NCBI GenBank assembly: GCA_018711545.1
Contig: DVIC01000081.1
Span: 1-37,727 of the forward strand
Reading direction: 5' to 3'
DNA length: 37,727 nt
Source of the DNA: Fimenecus stercoravium
GTDB lineage: Bacteria > Bacillota > Clostridia > Oscillospirales > Acutalibacteraceae
The notes beneath the pieces were generated by a model. That model was not told the DNA's origin. It worked only from the letters and a program-made list of their open reading frames with translations, and made no database searches. This document shows positions 7,620 to 15,705 of the stretch, in pieces; the first letter of the stretch is position 1; each line of letters opens with the position of its first letter. The translations under genes were made by a program, and so were the position numbers.

Positions 7620-8654
7620 ATGCGGGGTGCGGAGGTGTTGCGCCTGCTTGCGGGGCTTGCGCTGTTTTTATACGGGATGCAGATGATGAGTACGGGGCTG
7701 GAGGAAGCGGCGGGTAAGCGGCTGCAAAGGCTGCTTTCGAGGCTGACCGACCGCCCGCTTGCGGGGGTACTTGTCGGTGCGGGTGTTACCGCTGTCATAC
7801 AATCCTCCTCTGCGGTGACGGTCATGGTTGTCGGTTTTGTGAATGCGGGGGTAATGACACTCACGCAGGCGGTCGGTGTCATCATGGGCGCAAACATCGG
7901 TACGACCGTTACAGGCCAGCTCGTCGCGCTCGATTTTGGGCAGCTCGCCCCCATTTTTGCGGTCTGCGGGGTACTCCCTGCGGTCTTTTCGAAACGCCGC
8001 ACCCTGCGGCTTTGCGGGCAGGTGACAGCGGGGCTCGGCTTTTTGTTTCTCGGCATGACCGAAATGAGCGACGCCCTTGCGCCGCTTGCGCGGTCGCCGC
8101 AGTTTATCCGCCTGCTCACCGCATTTGAAAGTCCGCTGCTCGGCATCCTTGCGGGCACAGTATTTACGGCGGTGATCCAATCCTCGTCTGCCGCCGTCGG
8201 CATCTTACAGGCGCTCGCGGCAAACGGGCTGATCGGCGCGGACGCTGCTGTGTATGTGCTGTTCGGGCAGAACATCGGCACCTGCGTTACGGCAGCGCTC
8301 GCCGCCGTCGGGACTTCCCAAAACGCCAAGCGCGCGGCGGCGGTGCATATTTTGTTCAACGCCATAGGCACAGCGATCTTTACGCCGTTGTGCATGGCAA
8401 TGCCGCTGCCCGAACTGATGCAGGCGCTCGCCTCCGGCGAACCCGCCGCGCAGATCGCGCATTTCCACACGCTGTTCAACATAGCAAGCACGCTGCTGCT
8501 GTTCCCGTTCGGCGGTGCGCTCGCCCGTCTTTCGGAACGGCTCCTGCCGGATGAAAAACGGCGCCGACCGCGCCGCAACCGTAGGCTGCGTCCCGAAAAG
8601 GGGATTTGCAACATGCGAACGCCGCATAAAACAGAAGCCCCCACCTTTCGGTGA
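7620..8654 (+). CDS. Na/Pi-cotransporter family membrane protein without a PhoU domain
   Basis: The 344-residue membrane protein has the two inverted QSSSA repeats that define the NaPi-II type family (AVIQSSSAVTVM near residue 60 and AVIQSSSAAVGI near residue 187), each followed by a GxNIGT segment. It should move phosphate or a related anion with sodium. Many bacterial members are ~550 residues with a C-terminal PhoU-like domain; this one stops after the membrane part. The C-terminal 40 residues are basic and proline-rich (RRRPRRNRRLRP) and run into the shared terminator, with the stop codon at 8652-8654 inside the hairpin. Start ATG at 7620 has AGGAGG six bases upstream. It stands alone and converges with secA. 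Confidence 0.9.
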   Translation: MRGAEVLRLLAGLALFLYGMQMMSTGLEEAAGKRLQRLLSRLTDRPLAGVLVGAGVTAVIQSSSAVTVMVVGFVNAGVMTLTQAVGVIMGANIGTTVTGQLVALDFGQLAPIFAVCGVLPAVFSKRRTLRLCGQVTAGLGFLFLGMTEMSDALAPLARSPQFIRLLTAFESPLLGILAGTVFTAVIQSSSAAVGILQALAANGLIGADAAVYVLFGQNIGTCVTAALAAVGTSQNAKRAAAVHILFNAIGTAIFTPLCMAMPLPELMQALASGEPAAQIAHFHTLFNIASTLLLFPFGGALARLSERLLPDEKRRRPRRNRRLRPEKGICNMRTPHKTEAPTFR

Positions 8655-8663
8655 GGGCTTCTG
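8632..8663 (-). terminator. Terminator of secA, embedded in the 3' end of the convergent transporter gene
   Basis: CAGAAGCCC (8632-8640) pairs with GGGCTTCTG (8655-8663), extended by CAC/GTG. On the minus strand it is followed by TTTTATG, which suits secA; on the plus strand the T run is poor. Confidence 0.8.
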
Positions 8664-8683
8664 CGTTATATTCGATTCTTGGT

Positions 8684-11410
8684 TTAATCATCCTTGCCGC
8701 AGCAGTGCTTATACTTTTTGCCGCTGCCGCAGGGGCAGGGGTCGTTCCGGCCGGGCTTTTTCGCCTTGCGCACGGGCTGGCGCTTTTCGCTGCCGTCCGT
8801 GCCGCCGGATGTGCCCGTGATCTTGACCTGCTGTTCGCGCTTGACCTCCTGATTCGTGCGCAGCTGCACGGTCAGGATGCCTACGACGGTGCCCTCCTGG
8901 ATGGCGGCGGTCATTTCGTCAAACATATCGAAGCTCTCGCGGCGGAACGCAACGACCGGATCCTGTTGGCCGTAAGAGCGCAGGTAGATGCCGCGCTTGA
9001 GCTCCTCCATCGCATCGATGTGGTCCATCCAGCGCAGATCCACGTTTTGCAGCAGGATCTTGCGCTCAAGCTCGCCCATGATAAAGTCGCCGAACTTTTC
9101 CGCCTGCGCTTGATAGCGCTTGTCTGCCAGATCTTTGAGCAGGTCGGCGCACGCTTCCTGCGAAGTGATCGATTCCACATCCTTGTCCCCAAGCAGCCAG
9201 CCGAGCTTCGTCTGCATGCCGCGCAGGTTCCAGTCGCTCTTCGGCAATGCTGCGGGGCAGTAGAACGCCGCCTGTGCCGTGCAGAAGTCGTCGATCATTT
9301 TCTGAATGGTCGCGTGCAGATCCACGCCGTCGAGCACCTGGTTGCGCTGCCCGTAAATGACCTCGCGCTGCTTGTTCATCACGTCGTCGAATTTCAGGAC
9401 GTTGCGGCGTGCGGCGAAGTTGTTGCCTTCCACTTTCTTCTGTGCATTCTCGATCAGGTTTGTCAGCATTTTGGTCTCGATGGGCATGTCGCCGACAGAT
9501 TTGAACGAATCAAGCACCGTGTAGAAACGGTCGCCTGCGAACAGACGCAGCAGCTCGTCTTCGGCAGAGAGATAGAAACGGCTGCGGCCGGGGTCGCCCT
9601 GACGGCCCGAACGACCGCGCAGCTGGTTGTCGATACGCCGCGACTCGTGGCGCTCGGTACCGATGATGTAAAGCCCGCCCGCTTCGCGCACGGCGTCGGC
9701 TTCCGCACCGATCTCGGCTTTGTGCTTATCTTCCAGCTCCCGGAAGGTCTTGCGCGCGTCGAGGATCTCTTCGTTGTCCGTCTCGGCAAAGCCCGTCGCC
9801 TCGGCGATAAGCTCTTCCGAGAAGCCCTTTTTGCGCATCTCCGCTTTTGCCATGAATTCGGGGTTCCCGCCGAGGATGATGTCCGTGCCGCGCCCCGCCA
9901 TGTTCGTGGCGATGGTCACGGCGCCGTATTTGCCCGCCTGCGCGATGATCTCGGCTTCCTTTTCATGGTACTTCGCATTAAGAACCTCGTGCTTGATGCC
10001 GCGCTTGCGCAGCGCTTTGGAGAGCGCTTCGCTCTTTTCAATGCTGATCGTACCCACAAGCACGGGCTGCCCTTTTTCGTGACAGGCGAGGATCTGCTCG
10101 ATGATCGCATTGAACTTTGCCTGTTCGGTCTTATACAGCACATCGGGTTCGTCCACGCGGATCATCGGCTTATTGGTCGGGATAGCCACAACGTCGAGCG
10201 AATAGATGTCCTGAAACTCGGGACTTTCGGTCATCGCCGTACCGGTCATACCGGACAGCTTGCTGTACAGACGGAAATAGTTCTGGAAGGTGATGGTCGC
10301 GAGCGTTTTGGACTCGCGCTCGACCTTGACGCCTTCCTTCGCCTCGATCGCCTGGTGAAGCCCTTCGCTGTACCGGCGGCCGAGCATGATGCGGCCGGTG
10401 AACTCGTCGACGATGAGCACCTCGCCGTCCTTGACAACATAGTCCACATCGCGCTTCATCACGCCGATGGCGCGGATCGCCTGCTCAATGTGGTGCAGGA
10501 TCGTGATGTTCTCCGCGTCCATCAGGTTTTCAATATTAAAGAATTTTTCGGCTTTTGCAATGCCGCGTTTCGTCAGCGTCGCGCTGCGCGCTTTTTCGTC
10601 TACGACGAAATCGCCGTCCGCGTCTACCACGTCCTCGGCGTTGACCTTGGTATCCAGCTCCTTGACCGTGACCATTTTCAGGGATTTCGCAAAACTGTCC
10701 GCGATCTTATAAAGATCGGTGGACTTGTCGCCCTGCCCGGAAATGATCAGTGGCGTGCGCGCCTCGTCGATCAAAATGGAGTCTACCTCATCGACGATGG
10801 CAAAGCTGTGCCCGCGCTGGACGCGCTGGTTCGCATACAGCACCATGTTGTCGCGCAGGTAGTCAAACCCCATTTCGTTGTTCGTGCCGTAGGTGATGTC
10901 GGCGGCGTATGCCGCTTTGCGTTCCTCGTTGGTGCACTCGTGAACAATGAGCCCCACCGAAAGCCCCAGAAAGCGGTACAGCTTGCCCATCCACTCCGAG
11001 TCGCGGCGGGCAAGATAGTCGTTGACCGTAACGATGTGTACGCCTTTGCCCGCAAGGGCGTTCAAATAGGCGGGGAGCGTTGCCACCAGCGTTTTGCCCT
11101 CACCGGTCTTCATTTCGGCAATGCGCCCCTGGTGGAGTACGATGCCGCCGATGATCTGCACGGGGAAGTGCTTCATATTAAGTACGCGCGATGCCGCCTC
11201 GCGGCAGGTCGCGAACGCTTCGGGCAGGATGTCGTCGAGCGTCTCGCCGTTTTGCAGGCGCTCGCGAAGCTGCGGGGTCTTGGCCTTCAATTCCTCATCG
11301 GTCAATGCGGCGTATTCGCTCTCGAGCGCGAGCACCCGCTTTTGCAGCGGCAGGATCCGTTTGATCTCACGCGAGGAATAGTCGCCGAATATTTTTTTCA
11401 AAAATGACAT
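8684..11410 (-). CDS. secA: Preprotein translocase ATPase SecA
   Basis: The 908-residue motor protein pushes unfolded preproteins through SecYEG. Visible landmarks in order: Walker A MKTGEGKT at residues 100-107, DEVDSILIDEARTPLIISG (DEAD-type Walker B), the preprotein cross-linking region, TNMAGRGTDI and QLRGRSGRQGDPGRSRFY of the second nucleotide-binding fold, the helical wing/scaffold, and a C-terminal SEC-C zinc motif CPCGSGKKYKHCCG that binds SecB or ribosomes. Length is normal. It is read on the minus strand with its own upstream region at 11411-11500, where a TACAAT -10 element is visible but no convincing -35. It ends 21 bases before the terminator. A long open frame on the opposite strand (8651-11407) is a codon-bias shadow. 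Confidence 0.98.
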   Translation of the reverse strand: MSFLKKIFGDYSSREIKRILPLQKRVLALESEYAALTDEELKAKTPQLRERLQNGETLDDILPEAFATCREAASRVLNMKHFPVQIIGGIVLHQGRIAEMKTGEGKTLVATLPAYLNALAGKGVHIVTVNDYLARRDSEWMGKLYRFLGLSVGLIVHECTNEERKAAYAADITYGTNNEMGFDYLRDNMVLYANQRVQRGHSFAIVDEVDSILIDEARTPLIISGQGDKSTDLYKIADSFAKSLKMVTVKELDTKVNAEDVVDADGDFVVDEKARSATLTKRGIAKAEKFFNIENLMDAENITILHHIEQAIRAIGVMKRDVDYVVKDGEVLIVDEFTGRIMLGRRYSEGLHQAIEAKEGVKVERESKTLATITFQNYFRLYSKLSGMTGTAMTESPEFQDIYSLDVVAIPTNKPMIRVDEPDVLYKTEQAKFNAIIEQILACHEKGQPVLVGTISIEKSEALSKALRKRGIKHEVLNAKYHEKEAEIIAQAGKYGAVTIATNMAGRGTDIILGGNPEFMAKAEMRKKGFSEELIAEATGFAETDNEEILDARKTFRELEDKHKAEIGAEADAVREAGGLYIIGTERHESRRIDNQLRGRSGRQGDPGRSRFYLSAEDELLRLFAGDRFYTVLDSFKSVGDMPIETKMLTNLIENAQKKVEGNNFAARRNVLKFDDVMNKQREVIYGQRNQVLDGVDLHATIQKMIDDFCTAQAAFYCPAALPKSDWNLRGMQTKLGWLLGDKDVESITSQEACADLLKDLADKRYQAQAEKFGDFIMGELERKILLQNVDLRWMDHIDAMEELKRGIYLRSYGQQDPVVAFRRESFDMFDEMTAAIQEGTVVGILTVQLRTNQEVKREQQVKITGTSGGTDGSEKRQPVRKAKKPGRNDPCPCGSGKKYKHCCGKDD

Positions 11411-11593
11411 GGCTTCTCGTCCTTTCCGACCGTTTTCACCGAAGCCTTACGCAGCTTTTCGGAAAACGACCATATACATATAACATTGTACCACACTTGC
11501 CAGAAAAAATCACCTGTTTTTTTCCATTTCCGCCGCATACAGACATATGCACGCTTTTCCACGGATTTTTAAGGGCAAGCTCACGGGTTTTCG

Positions 11594-11622
11594 TTGACTT
11601 TGCATGAAAGATTTGCTATACT
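11594..11622 (+). promoter_or_regulatory. Sigma-A promoter of the SCP2/aminotransferase/transketolase operon
   Basis: TTGACT (11594-11599) and TATACT (11617-11622) are exactly 17 bases apart, 59 bases before the first start codon. No operator palindrome is evident around it. Confidence 0.85.
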
Positions 11623-11680
11623 TTTCACATAGTTTTCTTGGGAACTATGTCGGCAATCAAAACGTGAAGGAGGAATTCCA

Positions 11681-12442
11681 TTGACCGATTCAAGAACACT
11701 GGCGTTCGTCAACCTGTACGGGGTTCTCGGCACGCTTGAAAACCTGTGCGAGCTGGATACCAAAGCCAAGGAGATCTTATACGAGCTCAAAAAGCCCGTA
11801 TCCGTCTGCTTTGACGTCAAGGGCGGGCCTTGCGCAACCATCAAATTCACCTGTAAGGGCTGCCGCATGGAGGACGGCAAGCAGCCGCACGACATTCTGA
11901 TCCCGTTTTCCTCCTGCGAGAAATTCAATGGGATGATCGACGGCACCGTCACGCCCATCCCCGTTAAGGGCTTTTCCAAGATCGGCTTTTTGCTGAAAAC
12001 GTTTGTGGCGCTCACCGACCGCCTGACGGAATTCCTGCGTCCGAGCGAGGAGAATCTGCGTGATCCCGCCTTCTTTGAGCTGTCCACGGTATTGACGTTT
12101 TATACCATTGCCGTGGCGCTTGCGCAGATCGGCAATCAGGACAAGGTCGGGCAGGCGAGTGCCTCCTATATGCTTGACGGCGACGTTGCGTTCCTTATCA
12201 AAAACGGCCCCGCCGCCACGCTGCGCGTTAAGGATCATCATTTGGTCGCGATCAAAAAAGCGCCCGAAAAGCCGCGCGCTATTATGCAGCTCGATTCTTT
12301 GCAGCTGGCAAACGACCTGTTCAACGGCAGGATCAATTCTCTGGAATGCATCGGCCGCGGTACGGTGGAGATCCGCGGGATGCTTTCGATGGTAGACAAC
12401 ATGAACCGCATCCTCGACCGGGTTGCACTGTACTTAGCGTAA
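11681..12442 (+). CDS. SCP2-like protein A (unknown function), first gene of the operon
   Basis: I do not recognise a named family for this 253-residue protein. It looks like two SCP2 (sterol-carrier)-type half-domains in tandem: strands followed by a helix-turn of the form 'S...A/F...G.I......G'. The pattern appears at residues ~79-100 (IPFSSCEKFNGMIDGTVTPI) and again at ~205-225 (MQLDSLQLANDLFNGRINSL). A helical hinge near residues 135-160 joins the halves. It has no signal peptide. The start is TTG at 11681 with GGAGG seven bases upstream. Gene five of the same operon is a paralogue. SCP2 domains bind lipids or other hydrophobic ligands, so a carrier role is possible but unproven. Sixteen bases separate it from the aminotransferase. 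Confidence 0.7.
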   Translation: MTDSRTLAFVNLYGVLGTLENLCELDTKAKEILYELKKPVSVCFDVKGGPCATIKFTCKGCRMEDGKQPHDILIPFSSCEKFNGMIDGTVTPIPVKGFSKIGFLLKTFVALTDRLTEFLRPSEENLRDPAFFELSTVLTFYTIAVALAQIGNQDKVGQASASYMLDGDVAFLIKNGPAATLRVKDHHLVAIKKAPEKPRAIMQLDSLQLANDLFNGRINSLECIGRGTVEIRGMLSMVDNMNRILDRVALYLA

Positions 12443-12458
12443 GGGAGGAGCTTTTCAC

Positions 12459-13727
12459 ATGAGCAAATTTCCGGAATACAAGCATGATAAAAGCCGCGAA
12501 TATTTTGAACGTGCCGTCAAGGTGATCCCCTCGGGCATTTACGGGCATCTCGGCCCCGCCGAAGGGCTTTGGGTGCCGGTCTCGAAATGGCCTTTCTTCT
12601 CGGAAAAGGCACAGGGCACCTATTTCTGGGATGTGGACGGCAACAAATACATCGACTTTATGTGCGCCTACGGGCCGAACGTGCTCGGCTATAACGACCC
12701 CGATGTGGATGCCGCGGCACTCAAGCAGTTAAAGCTCGGCAACTGCACCACCTCGCCGTCGAAGGTCATGGTGGAATGTGCCGAAAATCTGGTGGATACC
12801 GTTGCTTCGGCGGATTGGGCGTTCTTTGCAAAGAACGGCTCGGACACCACCACGCTTGCGGTCATGGCCGCGCGCGCGCACACGCATAAGAAGAAGATGT
12901 TCTTCTTAAAGGGCTATTACCACGGCGACTTCCAGTGGGCGCAGAAGGTGGACTATCCCGGCATCCTGCCCGAGGACGTTGCAAACAACGTGGTCGTGCC
13001 GTGGTTCAACCTGCAAGCCTTGGAGGACGCTTATAATGCCTGCGACGGCGATGTGGCGGGCCTCATTGCACAGCCTTACGACCACGGCAATTTCAAGGAT
13101 AATGAAGTCGCCTCGAAAGAGTATTGGCAGGCGGTGCGCAAGTTCTGCGACGAAAAGGGCATGGTGCTCATCTTCGACGACGTGCGCACGGGCTTCCGCC
13201 TTGATCTGCAGGGCTCCGACCATTACTACGGCATCAAAGCCGACCTCATCTGCTTCTGCAAGGCGCTTGCCAACGGCTACAACATGTCGGCGCTTTGCGG
13301 CGGCGAGCATATGAAGAGCACGGTTTCGGGCATCACCTACACGGGCTCGTACTGGATGAGCGCCGTCCCGTTTGCGGCGAGCATCGCGTGCATCAACAAA
13401 ATGAAGAAGCTCGACATCCCGACCATGTTCCGTGAAAAAGGCACGAAGCTCACGGAGGGCTTCAAGGCGGCAGCCGCCGAGCACGGGTTCGATCTGGTTG
13501 TTTCGGGCGAGCCGGCGCTCTTCTATCTGCGCATTGCCAACGACGACAGCCTGATGCTCCATCAGGAATGGATCGCCGAATGCGTCAGCCGCGGGCTGTT
13601 TTTGGCGTCGCACCACAACCACTTCATCAACGCCGCCGTCACCGACGAGGACATCAAAAAAGCGATCGAGATCGCAGAGGATGCATTCGGCGTGGTCGAA
13701 AAGCGGCACCCGGAGCTCAAAGCTTAA
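12459..13727 (+). CDS. Class III PLP-dependent aminotransferase (glutamate-1-semialdehyde-aminomutase-like)
   Basis: The 422-residue protein has class III aminotransferase landmarks: GTYFWDVDGNKYIDF at ~53, the phosphate-binding KNGSDTT at 125-131, the cofactor aspartate in LIFDDVRTGFR (D240), and the Schiff-base lysine K268 in CKALANGY. The usual DEV of this motif is DDV here. It resembles GSA-aminotransferase-like enzymes that move an amino group on a small aldehyde or ketone, but there is no hemL-type neighbour, and heme genes are absent from the window. It sits in an operon with a split transketolase and two SCP2-like proteins, so a keto- or aldose-type substrate is likely. RBS GGGAGGAG precedes the ATG. 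True substrate unknown. Confidence 0.85.
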   Translation: MSKFPEYKHDKSREYFERAVKVIPSGIYGHLGPAEGLWVPVSKWPFFSEKAQGTYFWDVDGNKYIDFMCAYGPNVLGYNDPDVDAAALKQLKLGNCTTSPSKVMVECAENLVDTVASADWAFFAKNGSDTTTLAVMAARAHTHKKKMFFLKGYYHGDFQWAQKVDYPGILPEDVANNVVVPWFNLQALEDAYNACDGDVAGLIAQPYDHGNFKDNEVASKEYWQAVRKFCDEKGMVLIFDDVRTGFRLDLQGSDHYYGIKADLICFCKALANGYNMSALCGGEHMKSTVSGITYTGSYWMSAVPFAASIACINKMKKLDIPTMFREKGTKLTEGFKAAAAEHGFDLVVSGEPALFYLRIANDDSLMLHQEWIAECVSRGLFLASHHNHFINAAVTDEDIKKAIEIAEDAFGVVEKRHPELKA

Positions 13728-13780
13728 GAAAGCGGAAACGATTTGCGGCATCCGCCGCAGCGATATAAGGGAGGAAAACT

Positions 13781-14659
13781 ATGCAAAGAGCACCTTTGAC
13801 CAAGGACGAGTGGCTGGCGCTGGAGAAAAAGGCAAACGACCTGCGCCACCTCTGCCTGCAAACCACGGTTTGGGCGGGCAGCGGCCACATCGGCGGCGGC
13901 ATGAGCGTCATGGACATTCTGACCGTCATGTATCACCGCTATCTGAACATCAAGCTCGATGACCCGAAGTGGGAGGATCGCGACCGCTTCATTCTGAGCA
14001 AAGGCCATGCGGGCATCGCTTATGCGCCCGTGCTGTGCGACCTCGGCTGGAACGATCCCGAGCAGCTTAAGACCTTCAACCTGACGAACTCCAAAATGGG
14101 CATCCATCTGGATTCCAACAAGGTCGTCGGCGTAGATGCGTCCACCGGGTCGCTGGGCCACGGCATCCCGATCGCCGCAGGCACGGCGATCGCCGCACGG
14201 GTCCTTGGCAAGGATTACACGACTTATGTTGTCACCGGCGACGGCGAGCTGGATGAGGGTTCCAACTGGGAGGGCTTAATGACCATCCGCCATTACAACC
14301 TCACCAACTGCATCACCATTGTCGACCGCAACCACTGCATGATCGACGGCGATACCGAGGACGTGATGAAGCTCGAGCCGCTGGCCGATAAATTCACGGC
14401 GTTCGGGCTCAACACGATCACCTGCAACGGCAACGACATTGTGGATCTGTGCCGCGCCATCGACGAGGCGCACGCCTGCACCGAAAAACCGAGCGTCATC
14501 GTGGCGGATACCGTCAAGGGCGTCGGCATCAAGCTGACGGCGGGAAACTACAAATGGCACTACGGCGCGATCGACGACGAAATGGCGAAAACCGCCGCGA
14601 AGGATCTGGATGAATACAGCGCCGAGCGCATTGCGCGCTGCGGAAAGGAGTTTGCGTAA
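13781..14659 (+). CDS. Transketolase, N-terminal (thiamine-diphosphate-binding) subunit
   Basis: The 292-residue protein is the N-terminal half of a split transketolase. It shows SGHIGGG (H36) and SKGHAGIAYA (H76), the pre-motif STGSLGHGIPIAAG, and the ThDP/Mg motif GDGELDEG (153-160) ending with N184 in VDRNH. Together with the next gene it should form an alpha2-beta2 enzyme that moves a two-carbon ketol unit between sugar phosphates. Split transketolases are common in Clostridia for pentose metabolism, but this pair is embedded in an operon with an aminotransferase and SCP2-like proteins, which suggests a dedicated role. The stop codon TAA shares its last base with the ATG of the next gene. 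Start ATG 13781 follows AGGGAGG. Confidence 0.93.
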   Translation: MQRAPLTKDEWLALEKKANDLRHLCLQTTVWAGSGHIGGGMSVMDILTVMYHRYLNIKLDDPKWEDRDRFILSKGHAGIAYAPVLCDLGWNDPEQLKTFNLTNSKMGIHLDSNKVVGVDASTGSLGHGIPIAAGTAIAARVLGKDYTTYVVTGDGELDEGSNWEGLMTIRHYNLTNCITIVDRNHCMIDGDTEDVMKLEPLADKFTAFGLNTITCNGNDIVDLCRAIDEAHACTEKPSVIVADTVKGVGIKLTAGNYKWHYGAIDDEMAKTAAKDLDEYSAERIARCGKEFA

Positions 14660-15669
14660 TGGCTGGAGGATTTGTTTATAACGTCATTGAGACCCCCGAG
14701 CTTTCCACTTCGGAAATCTACGGCAAAACGCTGGCGGAACTTGCCAAAGAACATAAGGAGATCGTCGCGGTCACGGCGGACCTTGCCACCTCGACGAAGC
14801 TGCAGGACTTCACCAACGCCTGCCCGGAGCGCGTGTTCAACGTCGGCATTGCCGAGCAGAACATGCTGGGCGTCGCGGCAGGTATGGCGCGCGCGGGGCT
14901 TGTTCCCTTCGCCTCCACCTTCTCGGTGTTCGCGTCGCTGCGTGCGGCAGACCAGCTGCACACCGACATCTGCTATCAGAACGTCAATGCAAAGATCATC
15001 GCCACCCACGCGGGCACGTCGTTTGGGCAGGCAGGTTCCACGCACCACGCCATTGTTGATTTGGCGGTGACGCGCGCCATGCCGAACCTGACGGTCATCT
15101 GCCCGGCGGACGGCTACGAGACCGCGAACGCGGTCAAGGCGGCGTATGAGAATTTCGGCCCCTATTACATCCGCATCAACCGTGGGTTTGACCGCGTGCT
15201 GTACGATAACGAGGATTACGGCTTCGAGGTCGGCAAGGCGGTGGAGGTCCACCCCGGCACCGATATCACGGTCATCGCCTGCGGCTCGTGCGTGTTCCAG
15301 GCGCGCGAAGCGGCAAAATTCCTGGAGAGTGCCGACGGCTTAAAGGTGCGCGTGCTCAACATGCACACCATCAAGCCCATCGACAAGGAAGCCATCCTCA
15401 AGGCGGTGCAGGACACCCGCCGCATCATCACGGTCGAGGATCACAGTGTGCTCGGCGGGCTTGGTTCCGCAGTCGCGGAGGTCGTCGTGGAATCCGGCAA
15501 GGGCTGCGCGTTCAAGAAGCTCGGCCATCCCGACCAATTCGCGCCCATCGGGCTGCATGAGGATATCATGTCCATCGTCGGCATCGACGCCAACGGCATC
15601 ATCGAAGCCGTGCGCGAGGTCATGCATAAGGACTTCGAGCTTGACGACAACTGGGACGACGAGGTCTGA
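14659..15669 (+). CDS. Transketolase, C-terminal (pyrimidine-binding) subunit
   Basis: The 336-residue partner carries the catalytic glutamate in VGIAEQNM (E66), followed by PFASTFSVFASLRAADQL and HAGTSFGQAGSTHH with histidines typical of the transketolase active site, then the C-terminal domain VRVLNMHTIKPIDKEAIL and a conserved DHSVLGGLGSAVAE segment. It starts one base inside the stop of the N-terminal subunit (TAATG), so translation is coupled, as expected for a stoichiometric complex. The C-terminal tail is acidic (DNWDDEV). It is followed 36 bases later by the second SCP2-like gene. Confidence 0.94.
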   Translation: MAGGFVYNVIETPELSTSEIYGKTLAELAKEHKEIVAVTADLATSTKLQDFTNACPERVFNVGIAEQNMLGVAAGMARAGLVPFASTFSVFASLRAADQLHTDICYQNVNAKIIATHAGTSFGQAGSTHHAIVDLAVTRAMPNLTVICPADGYETANAVKAAYENFGPYYIRINRGFDRVLYDNEDYGFEVGKAVEVHPGTDITVIACGSCVFQAREAAKFLESADGLKVRVLNMHTIKPIDKEAILKAVQDTRRIITVEDHSVLGGLGSAVAEVVVESGKGCAFKKLGHPDQFAPIGLHEDIMSIVGIDANGIIEAVREVMHKDFELDDNWDDEV

Positions 15670-15705
15670 TTTTCCCCCGGCAGTACCGAAAGGAGCGTGA
15701 AAGTT

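Noticed and set aside
8651..11407. 918-codon open frame on the plus strand opposite secA
   Set aside because: It is the antisense frame of a GC-rich, codon-biased gene; secA has every family motif on the minus strand, and the antisense product has no recognisable domain or ribosome-binding site.
12459..13727. hemL (glutamate-1-semialdehyde aminomutase of heme synthesis)
   Set aside because: The fold matches, but there are no other heme genes, the cofactor motif differs (DDV for DEV), and the operon partners point to another substrate.
15697..15705. GTG start for SCP2-like protein B
   Set aside because: Only one base separates it from AGGAG; the TTG nine bases later has normal spacing. It remains a minor alternative.
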